Source: Rhodococcus sp. NBC_00297 (GTDB taxonomy: Bacteria > Actinomycetota > Actinomycetes > Mycobacteriales > Mycobacteriaceae). From it: a stretch of 64,000 bases of DNA. Where the stretch lies: positions 3,661,001 to 3,725,000 of the forward strand of contig NZ_CP108041.1 in the NCBI RefSeq assembly GCF_036173065.1, written 5' to 3'. The notes beneath the pieces are model-generated. The model had not been told where the DNA came from and did not search any database. It saw only the letters and a list, made by a program, of their open reading frames with translations. Positions 1 to 7,941 of the stretch are shown here, one piece after another (the first letter of the stretch is position 1; each line of letters opens with the position of its first letter). The translations under genes were made by a program, and so were the position numbers.

Positions 1-254
1 CTACCGGGGCGGTGGTCGTACTCAGCGAACCCCGATGCCGATCCCCGGCGTGCGTGGTCGCTACCGCCCCAGATGCCGCCGCCGAGCGGCCGGCCTACCC
101 CCAGCCACAGCAACGACCCCAGCAGCGGGAGGAACAGCACCACCAGTAGCCACACCATCTTCGGCACGTGGCGCACACCGGACTCGTCGGCGGTGATGAC
201 GTCGATCAGGCAGAACACCCACAACACCATCACGAGCAGGCCGAGATACGGCAT
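1..254 (-). CDS. PLD-nuclease N-terminal (PLDc_N) membrane protein, 3' end outside window
   Basis: The reverse strand reads from an ATG at 254 to the window edge, giving 84 residues without a stop. Two hydrophobic segments (about residues 2-17 and 32-52) are separated by a short charged loop, with the pattern PYLGLL..W..CLIDV and PKMVWL..VLFLP..GS..W. This is the PLDc_N (cardiolipin-synthase N-terminal-like) two-helix unit. Most such proteins in actinobacteria are stand-alone membrane proteins without the phospholipase domain, and the length seen fits that. An AAGGTGG sequence lies upstream of the ATG. The role is unknown; the family call is firm. Confidence 0.8.
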   Translation of the reverse strand, partial: MPYLGLLVMVLWVFCLIDVITADESGVRHVPKMVWLLVVLFLPLLGSLLWLGVGRPLGGGIWGGSDHARRGSASGFAEYDHRPG

Positions 255-393
255 GAACGCCACCACCTTCGATGAGAACGACACCGTACGGTTTCTACTG
301 GTCGGTGGCAGAGTACCGCGCGAACGCGGCGCCGCCAATCCTGTGTGGCCGGCTTCCGCCGCTTCCCATGTCGGCGCACCTGGACGGGAGCGG

Positions 394-1041
394 TCAGGCG
401 CGGCTGGGCGTGACAGCGAGTACTCCGCCGAGCCCGATGAGTGCGGTTCCGGCGACGCGATCGGTGACGGTGCGGGCGCGGGCGCCGCCCATGATCGACC
501 GCAGCCGGTGCACCCCGAGGACGAACACCGCCCACCACACAACGCCGAGTGCGACGTCGAGCAAACCCAGCCCGATGATCTGGGCGGCGACAGCGCCGCC
601 GGGGGTGACGAACTGGGGCAGGATCGCGACGAAGAACAGGGCCGCCTTCGGGTTGAGGACATTGGCGGTGAACGCTCGTCGCCACACCTGAACCAGCCGG
701 GCCGGGGGGCGCGCGGCAGCATCAGGCCCGCCGTCTTCGTCCCGTCCGACCGTGGCCCGCCGGGAGGCGAGCAGTGCGCGCACACCGAGGTACACCAGGT
801 ATGCGGCGCCGATCCACTTCAGGACCGAGAACGCGGTCGCGCTCGCCAGTATCACCGCCGCCACACCGACGGCCGCTGCGCTCATGTGCACCAGCAGCCC
901 GCATTGGACCCCGATTGCTGCGATCCACCCAGTTCGGCGGGAGGTGACGGCGGCAGGCATGACCACGAACCAGTCCGGGCCGGGGGTGATGTAGGCGAGG
1001 AGGGCGACACCGCAGAACGCGAGCACTGTCTCGATCGGCAC
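394..1041 (-). CDS. LysE/RhtB-family amino-acid exporter
   Basis: 215 residues with about six hydrophobic segments. The N-terminus contains the family signature ITPGPDWFVVM (about residues 17-28), and LNPKAALFFVAILPQF in the middle is the second conserved LysE motif. Proteins of this family export amino acids or their analogues across the inner membrane by proton antiport; the substrate cannot be told from sequence. A GTG at 1041 is chosen because the family begins right before the first helix; another in-frame GTG lies two codons upstream (1047) and no strong ribosome binding site separates them. The open frame continues upstream to 1479, but that part has no family resemblance. It sits alone, downstream of nothing obvious on its strand. 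Confidence 0.85.
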   Translation of the reverse strand: MPIETVLAFCGVALLAYITPGPDWFVVMPAAVTSRRTGWIAAIGVQCGLLVHMSAAAVGVAAVILASATAFSVLKWIGAAYLVYLGVRALLASRRATVGRDEDGGPDAAARPPARLVQVWRRAFTANVLNPKAALFFVAILPQFVTPGGAVAAQIIGLGLLDVALGVVWWAVFVLGVHRLRSIMGGARARTVTDRVAGTALIGLGGVLAVTPSRA

Positions 1042-1658
1042 GGACACCAGCGAACGCGTCGAGCGCGGGCGCGTCAAGGGGGTCCGCGCGCGGTACGTGC
1101 TGGGCGACCGATGTGGCGACGCGAACGTGGCCGGTAGGCGGCTCCGGTTGGGCGGAGGCGTGTTGATGTGCGATGTGGAAGCAGGGCGCTGGATTCGGGG
1201 TCCGGGGCATGACTGGCTGGAGGTGGACGGGCTGAGAGCGGCGATCGACTCCCGTGCCGCGATCGAGAAGCAAAGGCATCGCGATGACGGTGATGGACGT
1301 CGGTAATGAGAAGGCGTTCGAGCTGATGAAGTGGCGCTTGCAGAAGACGAACGTTCGCGTCCGCATAGTGGGCGAGCCAGTATGCGGGGCGTCGCCGCGG
1401 GTTCGTTCGGCGACGACGCATCCCGTGCGGCGTTGGCCAACATCGTCACGACACCCCCACACACGCGTGATCGGGACACAGTCCACCTAGTGGCCGAACG
1501 TCACTACTGCATCGACCGGACGCGACCTTGGCGCTTCAAGACTGCAGATACAGAAACACTGGAGGTGCGCCTCGGCTAGCAGTTGACTGGAGCAGTGAGA
1601 CGACTCCTACCGTGCCACGGCCCTCCGGCCGTGCGCTGACACCGGCGAAACAGTTGTC
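1042..1658. other. Intergenic stretch with no supported gene
   Basis: 617 bases between the lysE-type gene and the HipA-like gene. Several short overlapping reading frames exist on both strands but none has a recognisable motif, a good ribosome binding site or consistent codon bias. A short frame from ATG 1284 (start MTVMDVGNEKAFELMKWRL) looks protein-like for about 20 residues and then loses character; it may be the relic of a small gene. The stretch probably contains the promoter for the kinase gene. Confidence 0.5.
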
Positions 1659-2592
1659 GTGTCAGCATTCACTGTGCGCCCTCACCCCACGCCCCTGAAG
1701 CAGCCGTTCGCGGTCTGGGATATTTCGGAGTGGGTTGTGGTCAGCCAGGAGGCTCGCGGGCTCGACCCCAAGGACTGGGTAGCACTCGAGTCGGATTCGC
1801 GACGCGAGGGCCAGTCCAGGTGGTGGCTGTTCAAGCCGATCAAAGCAGCGAGTTACCGTCGGTACGACGATTGGTCGGAGAAGATCGCCTCCGAGCTGGC
1901 GAGCGTCATCGGCCTTCCCTCCGCGAGGGTTGAGCTGGCGCAGCGGGGTGCAGAGATCGGGATCATCTCCAAGAACGTCACCCCGGACGGTTCGTCACTT
2001 GAATCCGGCGACACCCTCCTCTCTGAATTCGCCGGCTATCAGTCATGTGCTGGCGACGATCGTCCCAAGAACCGCGTCGGTCACAACCTCGACAACATCG
2101 AGCGACTCCTCGACGATGTCGGTCCGTCCGGTGCAGCTACGGCGACGATGAGCGGTTTCGATCAGTTCGCCGGATACCTTCTCTTCGACGCGTGGATCGC
2201 GAACACGGACCGACACGCCATCAACTGGGGTGTGATCACGCGCAACGCGGACGGTCACCGGTCACCGGTCACTGGCCGAATCGTTCGACCACGGCAGCGC
2301 GCTGGTCTCCGGACTGCAGGACAAACACATGCCCACCAAGGATGCGACCGTGTTCGCCGCCGGCGGTTTCGCGGATCGCTTCGAAGACGGACGACGACTG
2401 ACACTCGTCGATCTCGCGATATCCGCGGTCCATCGCGCCGGACCGCAGGCCCAGACCTGGATCGAGCGGATCGGCGCCGTCGATCAGGAGACCATCGAAT
2501 CGATCCTGCTCTCCGTACCGGAAATGTCAGAGCTCCGACGTAGCTTCATCAGTACGCTGTTGGGGACGAACCGGAGGAGGTTGACAGCATGA
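1659..2592 (+). pseudogene. HipA-like Ser/Thr kinase core, frameshifted by a 7-bp tandem duplication
   Basis: HipA-like kinases are PI3/4-kinase-fold toxins or regulators. The first frame (from GTG 1659) carries LFKPIKAASYRRYDDW, RVELAQRG and the catalytic loop NTDRHAINW (about residues 182-190). At 2252-2272 the heptamer CGGTCAC occurs three times in a row. Read as is, the frame shifts and runs in nonsense to 2543, losing the DFG-like metal-binding motif. With two copies the reading is ...GHRSLAESFDHGSAL... and continues to a stop at 2590-2592; 934 bases minus 7 gives exactly 308 codons plus stop. The restored stop overlaps the next start (ATGA at 2589), so the pair was built as an operon. 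Whether this is a fixed null or a switchable allele cannot be told here. The GTG start is plausible but has only a weak ribosome binding site. Confidence 0.75.
2252..2272 (+). repeat. Three tandem copies of CGGTCAC inside the kinase gene
   Basis: Perfect 7-bp units at 2252-2258, 2259-2265 and 2266-2272. Because 7 is not a multiple of 3, gain or loss of one unit shifts the frame; two units keep the kinase open. The position is between the catalytic loop and the FDHG metal-binding motif. This is what replication slippage would produce. Confidence 0.9.
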
Positions 2593-3344
2593 CCATCGAA
2601 GCCGTCGACCGCGCTCCCGATGCCGCGCCCCCCGCTCTGAGCAGGCTGCTCGTCACCCTCAGAGATCCACAGACTCGCCAGTACGTTCCCACTGGTTTCC
2701 TGCAGCAGGCGTCTGATCATTACAGCTTCGCCTACCTACGCTCCGCCCTGGAGCGGCCCGACTTCAGGCCACTCCCTGGCTTGGCGCACGCCCGTGACGG
2801 AATGATGCGTGCCGCATCCATCTTTCCCGTTTTCGCCGAGCGGGTCGTCTCGTCTCGTCGTCCGGACCGCGCGGCGTCGATGACTGCCCTCGGACTACCC
2901 GTGGGCGCCGCACCGTTCGAGGTACTCGCGCGATCTCATGGTCAGCGGGTCGGCGACACCATAGAGCTTCTACCCGCACCGGTGAGTGGGCCCGGCGACT
3001 TCGTGTCGTTCCCGTTCCTCACCCATGGAGTCCGGCACCTCGAACAGCAGGAACAAGACCGCATCGCAGAACTGCGAACCGGCGATGAACTCCGACTGGT
3101 CCGCGACACCGAAAACCTGGTCAACCCGCAGGCCTTCCTCGTCGCCGACCACGGCGACACCCGGTTGGGTTGGGTCCCTGATCCGATCATCAGTGTGGTG
3201 GAGGCCCTCACCGATCACCGGTTGATCGTCGAACGCGCGAACGGACCCGAGGTCGGCTTCCACTTCCGGCTTCTGGTCACGATCTCCGGCACTGCGCCGC
3301 TGGATCGTGGTCTCTTCACCGGCCCGGAATGGGACACCCGGTAG
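2589..3344 (+). CDS. HIRAN-domain protein with HipA N-terminal-like segment, partner of the upstream kinase
   Basis: 251 residues. Residues about 20-60 (LLVTLRDPQTRQYVPTGFL, FAYLRSALERPDFRPLPG) resemble the N-terminal lobe region of HipA proteins. The segment FPVFAERVVSSRRPDRA (about 77-93) and the second half, with FLTHGVRHLEQQEQDRI, GDELRLVRDTENLVNPQAF and RLGWVPDPII (about 140-205), match the HIRAN module, which binds 3' ends of single-stranded DNA in SNF2 and other DNA-repair proteins. Its ATG overlaps the kinase stop (ATGA), so translation is coupled. Together they look like a HipA-type system divided into a kinase core and an accessory HIRAN protein. Intact here although the kinase is broken. 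Its function as antitoxin, sensor or DNA-targeting subunit is inference. Confidence 0.7.
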   Translation: MTIEAVDRAPDAAPPALSRLLVTLRDPQTRQYVPTGFLQQASDHYSFAYLRSALERPDFRPLPGLAHARDGMMRAASIFPVFAERVVSSRRPDRAASMTALGLPVGAAPFEVLARSHGQRVGDTIELLPAPVSGPGDFVSFPFLTHGVRHLEQQEQDRIAELRTGDELRLVRDTENLVNPQAFLVADHGDTRLGWVPDPIISVVEALTDHRLIVERANGPEVGFHFRLLVTISGTAPLDRGLFTGPEWDTR

Positions 3345-3582
3345 CAGCGATCGAGTGAGCCGGTTCACCTGACTTACCTGGCGCCAATGCTTTACCGACA
3401 GCAATCGATTCTCTACGCGGACCACCTGACACTCCACGGGCCACTCACGACTTATTCATGACTTTTATTCTGGTCGCACCTGCACCGTGGTGGTCCCGTG
3501 TGATCATGTGACTCTTAATCCGCGCTGGTCAGGTGGACTTTTGTGGTCCCAACGGGATTCCTGGGTTTAGCCGGGCATAGTC

Positions 3583-3618
3583 ACTGGGTCCGGGGTTCGA
3601 GTCCCTGTGGGCGCACCA
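3583..3618 (+). pseudogene. tRNA-Lys 3' fragment (variable region, T-arm, acceptor, CCA)
   Basis: The sequence can be folded as T-stem CGGGG / CCCTG around the loop TTCGAGT, followed by acceptor strand TGGGCGC, discriminator A and encoded CCA. The 5' acceptor strand, D-arm and a normal anticodon arm directly upstream are missing, so this is not a working tRNA. The identity as Lys rests on the nearby CTCTTAA loop and on similarity to actinobacterial tRNA-Lys; it is an inference. Confidence 0.6.
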
Positions 3619-3620
3619 CA

Positions 3621-3660
3621 AAGAGCCCCTGATCAGCAGTTATGCTGATCAGGGGCTCTT
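3621..3660. terminator. Perfect 18-bp-stem hairpin
   Basis: AAGAGCCCCTGATCAGCA, loop GTTA, then the exact reverse complement. It immediately follows the tRNA fragment, as terminators follow intact tRNA genes, and it ends in CTCTT. A closely related hairpin with the same CCCCTGATCAGCA arm follows the inverted tRNA fragment at 5442-5471. Confidence 0.85.
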
Positions 3661-3695
3661 CTGGTTCCGGTGCCACTCACTACTTATGCATGACT

Positions 3696-4310
3696 GCAAC
3701 TCGAAACTCGAGGTTTCGGGTCTTCTCCTCGGCAATATCGAACGACGCATTGTGCCTGCTCAGGCGGCTGCAAAGTTGTCTGTACCGGGTCCAATGACCT
3801 GCGGTGCAGGCTGCTCGCGCCCACTGCGACGCCTGGGGTGCCACCGTCCGCTACAGAGAGTTCGGACGGCGACATCGTCCCCCGGGCGGAGTGGGGGTTG
3901 CTGTGCATCGTGGGAGCGCCCCTGCCGTACATCTACACCGTCGAACTCCGATCTCCGACTCGACCGGGGGCGACGAGCTCATCACCGCACTGTGGACCAC
4001 CACCGAATGTTGCACGCCGATTAGGGTGGGCACGTCGGCGTCCCCGAATACGCCAGCGACGAGGCGGACCGATTCTTCACCCGGCACCTGAGACAAGGCC
4101 GGCCCTACCGGTCGAGGGATCGGCGACTGTGAATCGAATATTTTCCGGGCGGGGCATAATGCAATCTCGCGTCAGAGCCCGCCGTCCGAACTTGGACGGC
4201 GGGCGAAGATCCACGAAATCTACGTCGGCTGGGAATCGAGGTCGAACGCGCCCGAGCAATTCCGCAGAGCCGGCCGCAGGTCCGCTAGCTCGTCATGATC
4301 GAGCCCACGG
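3696..4310. other. Degenerate intergenic region with a strong hairpin
   Basis: No intact gene is supported. In the middle, frames around 3838-4095 contain scraps such as WGLLCIVGAPLPYIYTV and VPEYASDEADRFFTRHL in different frames, which look like a decayed small gene (a DUF4262-like origin is possible but weak). At 4177-4204 an 11-bp perfect stem, GCCCGCCGTCC, loop GAACTT, then its complement, forms a terminator-like hairpin that could stop transcription from the luciferase-like gene on the reverse strand. Confidence 0.5.
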
Positions 4311-5339
4311 TCAGAGATCGGCCACCAGCGGAGCGACCTCCGTTCCCAGCAGCTCGATGCCGCGGAGCAGATCACTGTGAGCCAAGAGGGGATTGGTCAT
4401 CTGCAGAGACAACCGATCCACACCGCCGAGCTGTTCGCCCACTCGCGCGATCTTGTCGGCCACCGTCTGCGGGTCACCCATGAAAAAGGCACCATTCGGT
4501 CCGGACGTCGCATCGAACTGCGCTCGGGTCGGTCGCGCGAATCCTCGCTCCCGCGAGATCTTCGTGAACATCTCGTTCCACCCGGGGTAGATGGTGTCCG
4601 CCGCCGCCTGCGTGCTCTCCGCGACGAACCCGAACACGTGCAGGCCCACCTTCAACTTCTCCGGCGCATGACCTGCCTGCGCACCCGCGCGGCGGTACAG
4701 ATCGACGAGCGGCGCGAACTGGCGCGGCTCACCGCCGATGATCGCGATCATCAGCGGCAACCCCAACAGACCTGCGCGAGCGAATGATTCGGGACTGCCG
4801 CCGACACCCACCCAGATCGGCAGAGGATCCTGCACGGGACGCGGATAGATGCTCTGCCGCGTCAGCGCCGGCCGGTGCTTGCCCGACCACGTCACCTCGA
4901 CGTTGTCCCGGATCTGCAGTAGCAGCTCGAGCTTCTCGATGAACAGCGAGTCGTAGTCGGCCAGGTCCAGACCGAACAGGGGGAACGACTCGGTGAACGA
5001 GCCGCGGCCCACGACCAGATCCGTCCGCCCCTTCGAGATCAGATCCAGGGTGGCGAATTCCTGGAAGACTCGCACCGGATCGTCCGCACTGAGTACCTTG
5101 ACCGCACTGCCCAGCCGGATCCTTTCCGTGCGAGCTGCCGCGGCCGCCAGGATGATCGACGGAGCGGAATCGTAGTACTCGCTGCGGTGGTGCTCGCCGA
5201 TCCCGAACGAGTAGAGACCCACCCGGTCGGCGAGGGTGATCTCCTCGAGCAGATGCTCCATCCGCTCGGCAGCGCCGATCACGCGGCCGTCGGTCGGGTC
5301 GGTTACGGAGGACACGAAGCTGTCCACACCTACATGCAT
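4311..5339 (-). CDS. LLM-class (luciferase-like) flavin-dependent oxidoreductase
   Basis: 342 residues of the bacterial luciferase-like TIM-barrel family, which uses reduced F420 or FMN to oxidise small organic molecules. Seen: an N-terminal HVGVDSFVS strand, GIGEHHRSEYYDSAPSIILA (about residues 45-65), RIRLGSAVKVLSADDPVRVFQEFATLD and the glycine-rich LVVGRGSFTESFPLFG. The longer frame could start at 5369, but ATG 5339 has an AGAGG ribosome binding site and gives the normal family N-terminus. The gene lies between two tRNA-Lys fragments in opposite orientation and may have been carried in with them. Cofactor and substrate are not decidable here. Confidence 0.85.
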   Translation of the reverse strand: MHVGVDSFVSSVTDPTDGRVIGAAERMEHLLEEITLADRVGLYSFGIGEHHRSEYYDSAPSIILAAAAARTERIRLGSAVKVLSADDPVRVFQEFATLDLISKGRTDLVVGRGSFTESFPLFGLDLADYDSLFIEKLELLLQIRDNVEVTWSGKHRPALTRQSIYPRPVQDPLPIWVGVGGSPESFARAGLLGLPLMIAIIGGEPRQFAPLVDLYRRAGAQAGHAPEKLKVGLHVFGFVAESTQAAADTIYPGWNEMFTKISRERGFARPTRAQFDATSGPNGAFFMGDPQTVADKIARVGEQLGGVDRLSLQMTNPLLAHSDLLRGIELLGTEVAPLVADL

Positions 5340-5441
5340 TGCTGAGCCTCTCGGTCGGGGCCACGACATCGACCCTGGTTTAGTTTACAAGTCAACCATC
5401 TCGACCGAGAAAGTGTTCCCAAGGTTACCCACCTCTCCGCG

Positions 5442-5471
5442 CCCCTGATCAGCACGGCTGCTGATCAGGGG
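5442..5471. terminator. 13-bp-stem hairpin paired with inverted tRNA fragment
   Basis: CCCCTGATCAGCA, loop CGGC, then the exact complement. On the reverse strand it follows the tRNA fragment at 5479-5510 just as the hairpin at 3621-3660 follows copy A. It also lies about 100 bases upstream of the luciferase-like gene start, so it would insulate that gene from transcription entering from the left arm. Confidence 0.8.
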
Positions 5472-5478
5472 TCCTTTG

Positions 5479-5510
5479 TGGTGCGCCCACAGGGACTCGA
5501 ACCCCGGACC
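5479..5510 (-). pseudogene. tRNA-Lys 3' fragment, inverted copy
   Basis: On the reverse strand the T-arm, acceptor strand and CCA are identical to those at 3587-3618, and the following CAAAG and hairpin are nearly the same. The sequence upstream (TGTCAGTAAA in place of a proper anticodon/variable region) is unrelated to tRNA. With copy A this makes an inverted pair about 1.9 kb apart around the luciferase-like gene. Confidence 0.6.
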
Positions 5511-5860
5511 TTTACTGACACTCGACGGCTATGCCGCCCCGCAACCTGGCACGCGGGGCGGCAACTGGGACAAGAACACAACCCAGCTCGACGAGCACCG
5601 CCTCGCGCAGTACAGCCAGACACAGCTACCTCGACCGAGCCGGGAGAAACACTCCATCACCGAGCCTCTCAGCTTCAAGGTCGTGGTATCGAGACGGCGG
5701 CGATACGCCGCAGCGACGGATGGACCGTGTACAGCCCTTCTCGGGCTGAGCGCACTGATCGGTCGGTTCCCCGAGCAACGCCACAGCGAAAGACAAGTGT
5801 TCTACGCCCGCTGCGCCAGTTGATGTTCACCTCCCACGCAGCCGCTGCACCGCTGGAAGG
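5511..5860. other. Intergenic stretch without supported genes
   Basis: Frames here are short or are antisense readings of the tRNA fragment. I see no domain, no good ribosome binding site and no strong hairpin. In many integrated elements the integrase gene abuts the tRNA-derived attachment site; nothing resembling one is left in these 350 bases. Confidence 0.4.
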
Positions 5861-6031
5861 TCAGGCCAGATCAGGCGGTGGCGTGGTGGGACGGCCGGCA
5901 GCAGTGTCGCGAAGCCACTGCGGTACCTCTCGTCCGCTTCGCTCGCGGATGGCGATGGAGGCGCGGGCAGCGGCAGCAGCCACCCTGGGCCGCTCGGCCG
6001 GTCGGTCACTGCGTTCCTCGGTGGCGGTCAT
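5861..6031 (-). CDS. Small conserved-looking protein, 56 aa
   Basis: ATG at 6031 overlaps the stop of the preceding reverse-strand frame (ATGA), which supports translation. The product is strongly charged and likely helical: RVAAAAARASIAIRERSGRE (about 16-35) followed by VPQWLRDTAAG and a proline-rich tail. I recall similar small proteins on actinobacterial mobile elements but cannot name a family with confidence. The overlap suggests an old operon with the frame above it. Confidence 0.5.
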   Translation of the reverse strand: MTATEERSDRPAERPRVAAAAARASIAIRERSGREVPQWLRDTAAGRPTTPPPDLA

Positions 6032-6404
6032 CGGGGGTCCTCCTGCTGCTCGCTCTGGCTGTCAGTGTCCTCGGTTTCGGTCGGCGGCACCAGCGCCCGC
6101 CGTGCCGCTGCACGGTCGGTGACAGCGACCAGAACGTCTTCCTCGGTCCTGGTGGTCAGCGCCGAGTCGGTGACCGTGGCGTAGATGTCCCAGCCGAGTT
6201 CGGCCTCGTCGCCGTTGTCACTGGTGTGCGTTCGAGGCACCATGTGATGCGTTGCCAGGCCTGGGCGCGCTTGTCTGCGACAGTGCGTTGTCGGTCGGTG
6301 AGAGGAACGCCGACGACGGCGAGGACCAATAGACGAGATGTGGTACGTCGTCTCCATGCACGTCGCTGGGGTCCGGTCGTACCCGAGGGTGTCGGCGTGG
6401 TCAT
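6028..6404 (-). pseudogene. Possible frameshifted small gene
   Basis: ATG 6404 has AGGA at a good distance and opens MTTPTPSGTTGPQRR...RLLVLAVVGVPL (one hydrophobic segment) followed by QAWQRITWCLERT. In the next frame a protein-like sequence DNGDEAELGWDIYATVTDSA...RTEEDVLVAVTDRAAA runs to the stop at 6028 and overlaps the next gene's ATG. The two halves fit together if one frameshift occurred near 6235. No domain was recognised. An alternative is that the second half is a separate 71-residue gene starting at the ATG near 6239. Confidence 0.35.
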
Positions 6405-6639
6405 GGTGGCGTCCTGTATTCACTCGGCCGCGGCCCGAATGACTTTGCTCGCAGTGCGTTTGGGTGGTCTTGCTGTTCCGTCTGTGGGCGATCGCCTTGA
6501 TGATCGGAGCTGAGCTGCGAGTGATCGGCACACCGGGATGCCGGACGGCGGTTCGCCGTCCAGGGTCTGTTGTATTCGCGAGGAAAGTAGGGTTCGCGCC
6601 GCGGCTCCGTCGTGGCTCACTGCGCTGCACTCGATCGTG

Positions 6640-7941
6640 TCATGGTGCTCGCCACAGGGAGTCTCGATCGATGCTGTCGGGTGAGCAGTGGCCGGCGAGT
6701 GCCATGACGAGGTCGAATTCGGCAACGATATTGGCGACGACGTCGGCGGCACCGGCGGCACCGGCCAGAGCGAGTCCGTACATGTGCGGTCTGCCGATGC
6801 ACACGGCGTCGGCGCCCAGGGCGAGTGCCTTGAACACATCCGACCCTGATCGGATTCCGGAGTCGAACAACACCCTCACGCGTCCGTCGACTGCGTCGAC
6901 GACCCCCGGCAAAGCGTCAGCGGCTCCGATCGCTCCGTCGATCTGTCGTCCCCCGTGGTTGGACACCATGATTCCGGCGACGCCGAGATCGACGGCGCGT
7001 CGGGCGTCGTCGGGATGCAGAACGCCTTTCAAGACGATCGGCAGGGACGTGCGGTCCTGCAGTCCGGCGATATCGTTCCAGTTCAGGCTTTCTCGCGAGT
7101 AGATGTCGGTGAACGTCGTCACCGCGGTGCGCGGCTCGGGCGACAGGAGATTGGCCACGGTGCTGCCCGGTGCGTTCCGTGCGATCGAGAACAGGGTGGA
7201 CAGCGCGGACAGTGCACTCGACGGGCCCGTGATGGGGAGATTCGGCTTTTCGGCGCCGGCCGCCAGGCGCTCCGCGACGATCGAACGGAACCGAGCATCC
7301 GAGGTGTATTGGCTGATGCCGATGCCACGTGAGAACGGTAGCGACCCAAGGTTGAGGTCCTGTGGTCGCCATCCCAGCAGTGTCGTGTCGAGGGTCACCG
7401 TGATCGCACTGGCACCGGAGCGCTCGGCCCGCGTGAGCAGGGAATCGACCAGGTCGTCGTCGGTCGACCAGTAGAGCTGGAACCACCGCGGGGACCCGGG
7501 CGCGATCCGGTCCATGCCGGCAGCGACCTCCTCCATCGCGACGGACCCCTGGTTGGAGAAGATGTAGGGAAGTCCCAGTGTGGCGGCGGCTTGGCCGATC
7601 AACAGATCTGCCTGTCGATGCACTGCGCCCCCGGCTCCGACCGGAGCGAACAACACGGGTGCCGGAAGCGTGAGGCCGAGGAGTTCGCTTTCGGTGGTTC
7701 TCGCAGACACGTCCCGAAGGACCCGAGGCACGATGTTCCACCGGTCGAGAGCGCGGCGGTTGTTGTCCATCGTGGTGCCGGAGCCGGCCCCACCCGCAAT
7801 GTAGGCACGCGCTCGGTCGGACATCTTCGTGAGTGCACGCCGTTCCAATCCCGGGAAATCCGTGGGAACAGTCGGTGTTCGTCCGGCCACCCCCGCTGTG
7901 TAGATGTGGTTTTGGCGTTCGCGTCCGGTGGAGAGTGGCAT
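6640..7941 (-). CDS. FMN-dependent alpha-hydroxy-acid oxidase (lactate 2-monooxygenase-like)
   Basis: 433 residues from ATG 7941; other ATGs at 8013 and 8079 are possible. The chosen start gives the family N-terminus RERQNHIYTAG and has GGGAACGG upstream. Motifs of the FMN-dependent 2-hydroxyacid dehydrogenase fold are complete: YIAGGAGSGTTMDNNRRAL (FMN-binding N-terminus), LFAPVGAGGAVH, FQLYWSTDDDL, the active-site SNHGGRQIDG with catalytic His and Arg (about residue 340), VLFDSGIRSGSDV and IGRPHMYGLA. Length and the QN-IY start are closer to lactate monooxygenase (lactate to acetate plus CO2) than to L-lactate dehydrogenase; the exact 2-hydroxyacid is uncertain. Cytosolic. Confidence 0.85.
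   Translation of the reverse strand: MPLSTGRERQNHIYTAGVAGRTPTVPTDFPGLERRALTKMSDRARAYIAGGAGSGTTMDNNRRALDRWNIVPRVLRDVSARTTESELLGLTLPAPVLFAPVGAGGAVHRQADLLIGQAAATLGLPYIFSNQGSVAMEEVAAGMDRIAPGSPRWFQLYWSTDDDLVDSLLTRAERSGASAITVTLDTTLLGWRPQDLNLGSLPFSRGIGISQYTSDARFRSIVAERLAAGAEKPNLPITGPSSALSALSTLFSIARNAPGSTVANLLSPEPRTAVTTFTDIYSRESLNWNDIAGLQDRTSLPIVLKGVLHPDDARRAVDLGVAGIMVSNHGGRQIDGAIGAADALPGVVDAVDGRVRVLFDSGIRSGSDVFKALALGADAVCIGRPHMYGLALAGAAGAADVVANIVAEFDLVMALAGHCSPDSIDRDSLWRAP

Larger units (their letters stand above)
3484..3695 (+). repeat. tRNA-Lys-like repeat module, copy A
   Basis: This module reappears in diverged form at 8237-8383. It contains GACTCTTAATC (3510-3520), an anticodon-loop-like sequence for Lys(CUU), then about 60 bases of unrelated sequence, then a perfect tRNA 3' end and a terminator. 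The module sits between near-identical direct repeats: CCACTCAC(G/T)ACTTAT at 3441 and again at 3673, matching at 21 of 23 positions. Such structure fits remnants of site-specific integration at the 3' end of a tRNA gene. No recombinase gene is present nearby. Confidence 0.6.

Noticed and set aside
3484..3618. An intact tRNA-Lys gene
   Set aside because: Anticodon-like and T-arm parts are separated by about 60 extra bases and the 5' acceptor and D-arm are absent, so it cannot fold as a tRNA.
5478..6122. Forward frame starting MVRPQGLEPRTFTDTRR
   Set aside because: RPQGLEPRT is the well-known false reading of the antisense strand of a tRNA 3' end; here it comes from the inverted tRNA-Lys fragment.
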